The translations under genes and the position numbers were made by a program. A DNA stretch of 64,000 nucleotides. Origin: Lycium barbarum. Taxonomy: Eukaryota; Streptophyta; Magnoliopsida; Solanales; Solanaceae. Shown here piece after piece: positions 57,181 to 64,000 of this stretch (position 1 is its first letter; the number at the start of each line of letters is the position of its first letter). The notes beneath the pieces were generated by a model. That model was given only the letters and a program-made list of their open reading frames with translations. It was not told the DNA's origin and ran no database searches. The DNA is taken from positions 92,716,321 through 92,780,320 of the forward strand of contig NC_083341.1 in assembly GCF_019175385.1 (NCBI RefSeq), in the 5' to 3' direction.

Positions 57181-58505
57181 TAACTGAGGCCCATAGCTCT
57201 CGCTATTCCATTCATCCGGGAGTGACTAAGATGTACCGTGATTTGAGATAGCACTATTGGTGGCGCCGTATGAAGAGGGATATAGTTGATTTTGTGGCTA
57301 AGTATGGAAATTGTCAACAGGTAAAGTATGAGCACCAGCGACCCGGTGGGGTGTTTCAGAGGACGCCCATTCCCGAGTGGAAGTGGGAGAGGATTACCCT
57401 GGATTTCCTGACGGATCTTCCGAAGACCCTTGGCAAGTTTGATTCTATTTGGGTGATAGTGGATCAATTGGCTAAGTCCGCTCACTTTGTTCCAGTTCAG
57501 GTTTCTTGTACAGTGGAGAAGTTAGCCAAGATGTATATTCGAGATATTGTTATTTACATGGGATCCCTATTTCTGTTGTATCTGATCAGGATACTATCTT
57601 CACTTCCCAATTCTAGAGAGCATTTCATGATGAGTTGGGTGCCCGATTGGACTTTGGTACAACTTTCCATCCCCAGACCGGTGGCCAGTCTGAGCGGACC
57701 ATTCAGGTGCTCGATGACATGTTAAGAGCGTGTGTTATCGACTTTGGTGGTCATTGGGATCAGCACTTTCCCTTGGTAGAGTTTGCATACAACAACAACT
57801 ATCATTCGAGTATTGGTATGGCGCCTTTTGAGGCCTTATATGGTAGGAGGTGTAGGTCTCTGATTGGTTGGTTCGATGGGTTCGAGGATCGACCTGGGAG
57901 CACGGATCTATTGAGAGAGTGTCTTGATGGAGTGAGAGTTATTCAGGCCAGACTCGTGGCAGCTCAGAGCCGGCAGAGGATGTATACGGACCGGAAGGTT
58001 CAGGATTTGAAGTTTGCTATTAGTGATCAGGTCCTTTGAAGGTTTTTCACCAATGAAGGGTGTTATGAGGTTTGGTAAGAGGGGCAAGTTCAGCCCTAGA
58101 TACATTGGCCCGTTTGAGATCGTGGATTGTATAGGTGATGTAGCTTATGAGTTAGCATTGCCGCCAGGCTTGGCGGGAGTTCACCCGATTTTCCATGTTT
58201 CGATGCTCTAGAGATACCATGCCGACGGTACCTACATTATCCGTTAGTATTCTATATTTCTTGATGAGAATTTGACTTATGAGGAGGAGCCTATCGCGAT
58301 CTTGGATAGGCAGGTTCGAAAGTTGAGGTCCAAGGAGATTGCTTCTGTGAAGGTGCAATGGAAGCACTACCCTGTGGAAGAGGCTACTTGGGAGACTGAG
58401 TCCAATATGCATAGCCGATATCCCCAGTTGTTCATTGATTCAGGTATTTACCTACTTTCCTTCTTTACTTGCTCAAGGACGAACAACGGTTCAATTGGTA
58501 ACTGA
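57181..58505 (+). pseudogene. Integrase with chromodomain-like tail of element C
   Basis: The zinc region HSSRYSIHPGVTKMYRDL is followed by KYGNCQQVK, where the first Cys of the pair is Tyr. The catalytic triad is all present: Asp 57402, Asp 57584, Glu 57692 (D-X35-E). The motifs AYNNNYHSSIGMAPFEALYG and [20 protein letters not shown] follow, and the tail AILDRQVRKLRSKEIASVKV ... EATWETESNM runs to about 58440. Two or three frameshifts and several stops interrupt it. The TGA at 58503-58505 abuts the LTR. Confidence 0.92.
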
Positions 58506-60629
58506 TGTAACGACTCGTTTGGTCGTTATAGCTCTTTTGGCACTTTCGTCACTTCCGAGCATTGATTGACTCACTCTTCACCCGAGGTTGACTTTTGGAC
58601 AAACGGACCTTTTTTGGCGTTTCGTCAACTCCGCGAGGTCCATATGGTAGCTTAGAACCTGTAAGTATAGTTTGTTCGGTTCCCAATGCATTTTGGTACA
58701 TTTCAGGACTTTATATGGGAAATAAAAAGTAGGCACCGGTGTTTGACTCGGTCAACGAGACTTCCGTTGGAAATTTCTAGACCACGAGTGCGTTCGTAGC
58801 ATATTTTTGTATGGGTTTAGGTAGTAGGGTTGTGAGCAAATGGCCTGGGGAATAACCCGGAATTTTTGATTGAAACATAGAAAATTTATGCAGAATCTGG
58901 TGTCTGGTGCCCGCAACAGCGGTACCAGAGACGCCCCATCGGTACTGCTATAGCGGTGTGATGACCGTTAGGTGGTCACGAGTGAAATAGGTCGCACCGC
59001 TGCAGCGGTGTCCCTGCAGCAGTAGCGACACTCCCTCCGCCGTGGCGGTCACTAGCAGTGACAATTCATTAAATGTATCTTAAATAAGTCTTAGACCCTT
59101 ATTATTTCATATCTCGATATTGGAGCTTACAGAAACTGTTCTTGGAGACAAATTGAGGAGATTTTTGGAGGTAAAACTTTGTCCAATCCTTTACTTTTCC
59201 TTAATCACAATCATCTTAGAATCCCTCATTCCCTTTTAGAATGCCTTAGAGTTGGAATTTGAAGAAGGGTTTTGGGAGATTTTCCCTTAGGTTCCTATAT
59301 GATAAATTGATGATGTAGATGATAAAACTTGATGAATCTAAGCTTAGTAATCATATATCTTCCACTTTTAAGGTTGAATTTCGGATTTGGAGAATTAGGA
59401 TTCATACCCAATTTGGGGGTTTTTACTAGAAATCAGAATTGGGGATAATTCTTGAGCTAAATCAACAATTAAAGATTGGGTTATAATTACCTAGGATTCA
59501 ATTTTGTATTTTACCCGTGAATTTCTCGTTTCGCCCTTGGAGGCCCGTTTTCCCAATTTCTAGGGTTAAAATGGACCTAATTGATGTCATAGCAATATTA
59601 GTAACATTATTCATGATTTCTAATTTAGAATTTGATTATGCTTAGACTACTTTGGTCCTGAGCTTCAGAGGAAGGGCAAGGCGATAGAGTAACTTGCTGG
59701 TGTTGCGGTTCAGTAGTCCAGGTAGGTTATGATTTACCTTTGGTGAGGCTTAGTATAGTAAATCATATATTTAGATTATGATGTCGGATACAGCATATGA
59801 ACCTTCGAGTGTGAAGTTAGGATGGATATTGCCTTAGGTTGGGCCCTGATGTGTGTTGGGACTAGCCACCCCGTTATATGTGTTTGACTGTTTAATTATG
59901 TTGGCTTGATGCCATGTGTCGTTGATAGATAATGAATATCACTTGTTGTCCTGATTCAAATAGGATTGATATACCCGTTGTTGGTATTTGTACTTTGATA
60001 AATTATTGGCATACCCACTGTTGGTACTTTATATTATTGGCGTATCCACTGTTGGTAATTGATTTATATATATTTGCATACCCACTGTTGGTATTGTGAT
60101 GTGATGCCTTGTTGGAATACCCCGTTTAGGTACTTGTGATATTGGCTTACTGGTTGATGATTAACATATGCATTGCAAACATTCTATTATAATTATCATG
60201 CATGGCCGATATCCGGTAATTACCCGGTATCGTTGATTGAGCGAAACTGATCTTTGATAAACTGTTTTACTTGAGTGATTAAGTAAAAGGCCGATGTCTG
60301 AAGATCCCTTCCGTTGTTTATATGAAATTGACACTTGATAAACTCTTTTACTTGAGTGATTGTCAGGAGGCCGATGTCCGAGGTTCAATTCCGAAATCGT
60401 TGATTTATGAAACTGATATTTGATAACTCTTTTGAGTGATTGTGAGGAGGCCGATGTCCGATGGTTATATTCGGGCATCGTTGTTGCATGGACGATTCTG
60501 ATGTTATTCCGGAATGGATTTTAGTGCATGGGCTCCGCGGCTCCCCCGGTGTGGTGCTGGTGAGACTCCCCATGTGAGCAATTAGCCAGGGTCCCATCTG
60601 TCATGTTTGGCAAAGATTCGAGACGGGTG
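58506..60629 (+). repeat. Element C 3' LTR, right-truncated
   Basis: It starts TGTAACGACTCG. No clear polypurine tract precedes it. Its palindromes include the perfect CACCGCTGCAGCGGTG at 58995-59010. The GTACC/GGTAC repeats are at about 59975-60115. It is cut at 60629 by element D before the part that would hold the two hairpins. Confidence 0.9.
58903..59060. repeat. GC-rich palindrome cluster (C 3' LTR)
   Basis: Repeated ACCGCTGCAGCGGT-type elements around 58918-59055, at a place comparable to the TACGG arrays of other LTRs. Confidence 0.7.
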
Positions 60630-62016
60630 TGTTACACCCCGTATCATCGAAGAGTCACTTATCAAATTTGAAAAATAAGTAAGTTGAGTAATGGTTAAGT
60701 AAAACCACTTTGGAATATAAGGAGCAAGCATTATTAAGTATATTTAATGAGGAAAGATGTATATAAGGTATACCAGAAGGTATTATAAGGAAATGAGTGG
60801 AAGAAATGTAGTAGTACGACTTTGGAAAGAGGATGGGTAATGTTTTGGGTGAAAATTTTGGTCCAACTTGGTGGACGAATATCTCTTAGCATATGAAGCG
60901 TTTTAAGGTGAAACAAAAGCCTAAAATGAATTTCGTCGAGTCTAGTTTCCAACGCAAGAAACTGCTCGTCGATTGGACTTCTTAGTAGAGAATTATGGAT
61001 GTTACAAGTTCAGCTGACAGGGTAAAAAGGGTAAGGACCCCTTTTTTCACCAGATTTTTCTGGAAAATTCCAGAAATTGAAGAGAGAGAGAGAGAGAGAG
61101 GGAAACAAAAAGTGAGCAATTTTTAAGTCGCGGAGTAGTGGTTTAGGTCCGGGTAATGCATGGTTGTGATTCTAGTATCATTTGCGGGAGATTTTAGCGT
61201 CGATATTGATGATATTGCTGTCTTAACAAGAAAAAAGGTATGAATCTTTCTCTTTTGGTATTATTTGAGGCTTATTTACGGAGAAAGTCACTAAACAATC
61301 GTGTAGTAAGTTTATTAGTTATGAAAGTTGAAAAAAAAGCGTGTGGGCTGTTTTATGGTACATATTGGTGTTGGAAATGATGTTATTGATGTTGGTATTG
61401 TTGTTCTTGTTGTTGGTTGCTGAATTGTGATTTCGGGCTTGGCATATAAACAGAGGAGATGCTGCCGAAATTTTGGCAGATTTTAGGAAGAATTATTTGA
61501 AGGCTTAGGATAAGTATATGATAATGGGCCTAATCATAGTATGAATGGTCGAATATGTAGACTTGCGGGCTCGGACAGATAAGCGTAGGTAGTTGGTGGC
61601 TGAACAGGTATGTTAAGGCTCGTTCCCTTTCTTTCAAAGGCATGATCCCTATGGTATGACTTCATAAATGCTTCCGTAACCTTCTTGTCTTAAAATGCTA
61701 AAAGTCCATGGTTCTTAAAACTTCTGATGATGTCAAAGATACGAATGATTTTATGATGATGACTCTACTTCTAAAGGCTCCAAAGTGTATGTAAAATTAC
61801 CCTTTCTTTCCTTATGTCATGAATTACATAAACTGGGCGAACAACGAACATATATGACTCCAAGGAACTCTTGTTCTCAATAGTTCTTGACATGATAGTT
61901 GTCTTTAATTCTCAAGTGTTGGTTCATTCTGTTTATTCTATTTAGTATCAGATGATGACTTGGTTTGCATATGGTTGCTCATGATATTCTTCTCGTGCAT
62001 ACAGTTAATATATCAT

Positions 62017-62345
62017 TCACCGAGTCTCGGGTCGGGTACGGTATATATATGATGATTTCACCGAGTCCCTCACTAGAGGGCCGGGTACGGTATATATATG
62101 ATGATTTCACCGAGTCCCTCACTAGAGGGACGGGTACAGTATATATATGATGATTTCACCGAGTCCCTCACTAGAGGGACGGGTACGGTATATATATGAT
62201 GATTTAACTGAGTCCCTCACTATAGGGCTGGGTACGATATATATATGATCATTTCACCGAGTCCCTCACTAGAGGGCCGGGTACGGTATAAATATGATGA
62301 TTTCACCGAGTCCCTCACTAGAGGGCCGGGTACGGTATATTATAT
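62017..62345 (+). repeat. Tandem repeat of about 49 bp, seven copies, small hairpins
   Basis: Each unit reads TTTCACCGAGTCCCTCACTA, then GAGGGCCGGGTACGGTATAT. CCCTC-4 nt-GAGGG forms a hairpin. It is the same core as in element B, although the two LTRs differ elsewhere. Confidence 0.92.
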
Positions 62346-62465
62346 ATATGCATGACTCTCATCTCATAAGGCACAGATGCATTGGTATCCTTGATTATCA
62401 TACTTGTCTCCTGTCGTCTTCTACTCAAACATGATCTTCATTATTGTACTTCATGCTTTACATAC

Positions 62466-62503
62466 TCAGTACATTTTCCGCACTGACCCCCTTTCTTCGG
62501 GGG
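62466..62503 (+). other. LTR two-hairpin element (element D)
   Basis: HP1 is TCAGTAC-7 nt-GCACTGA (one mismatch). HP2 is CCCCC-7 nt-GGGGG. Confidence 0.75.
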
Positions 62504-62950
62504 CTGCGGTTCATGCCCACAGGTACAGACAGTCGGTTTGGTGATGCTCCGGCTTAGGACTTCTGCCCAGCTGCTTGGAGAGCTCCATTGTTCCGGAGGT
62601 TGAGTCATTTGGTACAAATCCTTTGGTAGAGGCTTTGTTATACTCCTTGAGGTTTGTAGACATATATGGGTTGTGTATATACGGTTTGGTCAGCTATATC
62701 GATGTAGTTCGTCTTGGATGTCCCCGTGTATAGCGGCGACCTTGTCGACTTGCATATTTGTTATGTTTTGGTTAACTGTGACTTCTCAGCAGACAGGTTC
62801 ATTCTGATATATGGCATTATGATTCTACAACACACTTTTATAGATTTCCACATTGTCCTTAGCATCAGTCTGATTATATCTAACAGGTTCGTATACGGGT
62901 GTCCAACTCGGGCACTAGTCATGGCCCATCGGTTCGGGTCGTGACAAAAG

Positions 62951-62962
62951 TGGTATCAGAGC
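62951..62962 (+). other. Primer binding site of element D
   Basis: TGGTATCAGAGC, four bases after the LTR end. Confidence 0.95.
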
Positions 62963-63004
62963 AGTTCGTCCTAGGGATTGTCTACAGACCGTGTCTAGTA
63001 GAGT

Positions 63005-63044
63005 CTTGTTTATCGGTGTGTTATGCACCACATGTATAAACAGG
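63005..63044 (+). ncRNA. Leader hairpin, dimerisation-like (element D)
   Basis: Lower stem CTTGTTTAT/ATAAACAGG (one wobble), upper stem TGTG/CACA, 8-nt loop TTATGCAC, one base from the palindrome GTGCAC. It starts 42 nt after the primer site. Confidence 0.72.
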
Positions 63045-63213
63045 AAGCTACAAAACATTTAGGATGTCATCTTTCTTTCTGATCATAGATCGTGCAGTAG
63101 AGCCAATGATAGGAAAGCTCGTTCTTGGTACGATTTTTGTTAAATTTCAGGATTGTATTGGAGAAGAGGACAAGTTCAGTTAATGGGAGCGTAAGTGAGG
63201 CTCCGAAGGGGGA
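63045..63213 (+). other. Element D leader, cut by an LTR
   Basis: Leader sequence like that of A and N2 (tttctttctgatcatagatcgtgc) without a recognisable gag start, ending where a minus-strand LTR begins. Confidence 0.7.
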
Positions 63214-64000
63214 TGTCATGACCCAATCCCGTGGGCCATGACTAGTGCCCGAGTTGGACACTCGTATACGTACCTGTTAAATATAGACAACTGATTCTTA
63301 AGAACAATATGGAAACTTTGCACAAGAACCTCAAAGGTTCACAACGTCATCATATAAAGGTGTCCCGATAACCTGTCTCCTGAGGATTCACAACTAATCA
63401 AAATATAAAATGATACGCAAGCCGACAAGGCTGCCACTACATGTCAATATGATACGACACGCAAGCCGACAAAGCTGCCACAACATGTCAATAACATACA
63501 TAAGCCGACAAGGCTATCACAACATGTCAATACTATACATAAGCCGACAAGGCTGTCACAACATGTCAATATCATACGTAACCCATATAGACACAGCTGA
63601 ACAAAACTTATACACAACCCACACATATGTCTACAGACCTCTAAGAGCATTAACAGTGACATATGACGGGACAGGGCCCTGCCATACCCCTGGATAAACA
63701 TTTATATATATAAAAGGATATGTACCAAAAGTCTAGGCTCCAGAACAATAGAGCACTCCAAGAAAGCTGAGTAGAAGTCCTAAGCTGGAGGATCACCAAA
63801 GCGAGTATCTGTACCTGCGGGCATGAAACGCAGCTCCCCGAAGAAAGGGGGTCAGTACGAGATATGTACTGAGTATATAAAGCATGAAATACATTAAGAA
63901 AGATCATAACTGAAGTAGAGATTCCAGGGACAAGTATGATAATCAGGAAATCACTGTACTTGTGCCTTACAAAACAAAATCACGCATATCATTATCATAT
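63214..64000 (-). repeat. LTR of B type, minus orientation, runs off the window
   Basis: TGTCATGACCCAATCCCGTGGG matches the element-B LTR end (42962). A repeated aagccgacaaggctgtcac unit (about 63419-63560) and the two-hairpin element follow. Confidence 0.88.
63836..63872 (-). other. LTR two-hairpin element (terminal LTR)
   Basis: HP2 is CCCC/GGGG around a 7-nt loop (63836-63850). HP1 is TCAGTAC-7 nt-GTACTGA (63852-63872, perfect). Confidence 0.72.

Larger units (their letters stand above)
51640..60629 (+). mobile_element. Element C: second chromovirus lineage, truncated and decayed
   Basis: The 5' LTR is 51640-53688 (its first roughly 0.9 kb missing). Then come a primer site, gag, protease, partial RT, RNase H, integrase and chromodomain-like tail. 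The 3' LTR runs from 58506 to 60629, where element D cuts it. LTR start TGTAACGAC differs from all other elements here. Confidence 0.92.
60630..62946 (+). repeat. Element D 5' LTR (2317 bp)
   Basis: TGTTACACCCCG to GGGTCGTGACA, followed by a primer site. It holds a GA microsatellite (about 61082-61101), the AGGTATGT motif (about 61604-61643), seven tandem repeats (62017-62345) and the two-hairpin element. Confidence 0.93.

Noticed and set aside
62017..62345. CRISPR-like regular repeats
   Set aside because: Units are contiguous tandem repeats without unique spacers, in a plant LTR; the same holds for 43650-44040.

Overview
The window is plant intergenic DNA and I see no host protein-coding gene, tRNA gene or functional rRNA gene. 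Almost all of it is Ty3/Gypsy LTR retrotransposon sequence. The lineage is a chromovirus with gag, protease, reverse transcriptase (RT), RNase H, integrase and a C-terminal chromodomain-like tail. Primer sites match initiator tRNA-Met (TGGTATCAGAGC), LTRs are 2.3-3.1 kb, and target duplications are 5 bp. The style (Del/Tekay-like, AT-rich, heavily nested) suggests a large eudicot genome, most likely a nightshade relative. The species assignment is inference.

Layout. Positions 1-7626 hold a pile of broken copies: a minus-strand LTR piece, a 37-bp tandem repeat, another minus-strand LTR, an integrase/chromodomain remnant (2131-2812) with its 3' LTR (3088 to about 4205), then a gag ruin (4213-5100), a non-coding spacer, an integrase tail and an LTR starting at 6885. 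That LTR is split at 7626 and resumes at 47345-49523. The gap is filled by one minus-strand element, N1 (7627-47339, target duplication AATTG). N1 itself carries: element A (plus, 8846-18638, duplication CCACG) in its 3' LTR; element N2 (plus, 24099-35433, duplication TTAAC) in its gag, with a solo LTR (24796-27940, duplication AAATC) inside the 5' LTR of N2; and element B (minus, 37254-46077) in its 5' LTR. Beyond 49523 come about 2.1 kb of unassigned DNA, a second chromovirus lineage (element C, plus, about 51640-60629), the LTR and leader of element D (60630-63213), and a minus-strand LTR of B type running off the end.

Only A and C carry a recognisable full set of domains, and both are dead (amber stops, frameshifts, deletions). 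N1, N2, B and the 4213-6884 copy are non-autonomous. N1, B and the 4213-6884 copy keep gag pieces, a few protease residues, a non-coding spacer and the integrase/chromodomain tail; N2 keeps no coding sequence. The spacers of N2 and B contain a near-complete 5S rRNA-derived sequence in the sense orientation.

The most interesting signal is a shared set of RNA-structure-like elements in autonomous and non-autonomous copies: (1) a leader hairpin 41-47 nt after the primer site with an 8-nt loop made of two bases plus a palindromic or near-palindromic hexamer, resembling a retroviral dimerisation hairpin; (2) a two-hairpin element about 450-540 bp from the LTR 3' end with compensatory stem changes between families; (3) a 20-bp palindrome just before the polypurine tract; (4) family-specific arrays of small hairpins or palindromes at equivalent LTR positions. 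Together these suggest how coding-defective copies could be co-packaged by autonomous relatives.
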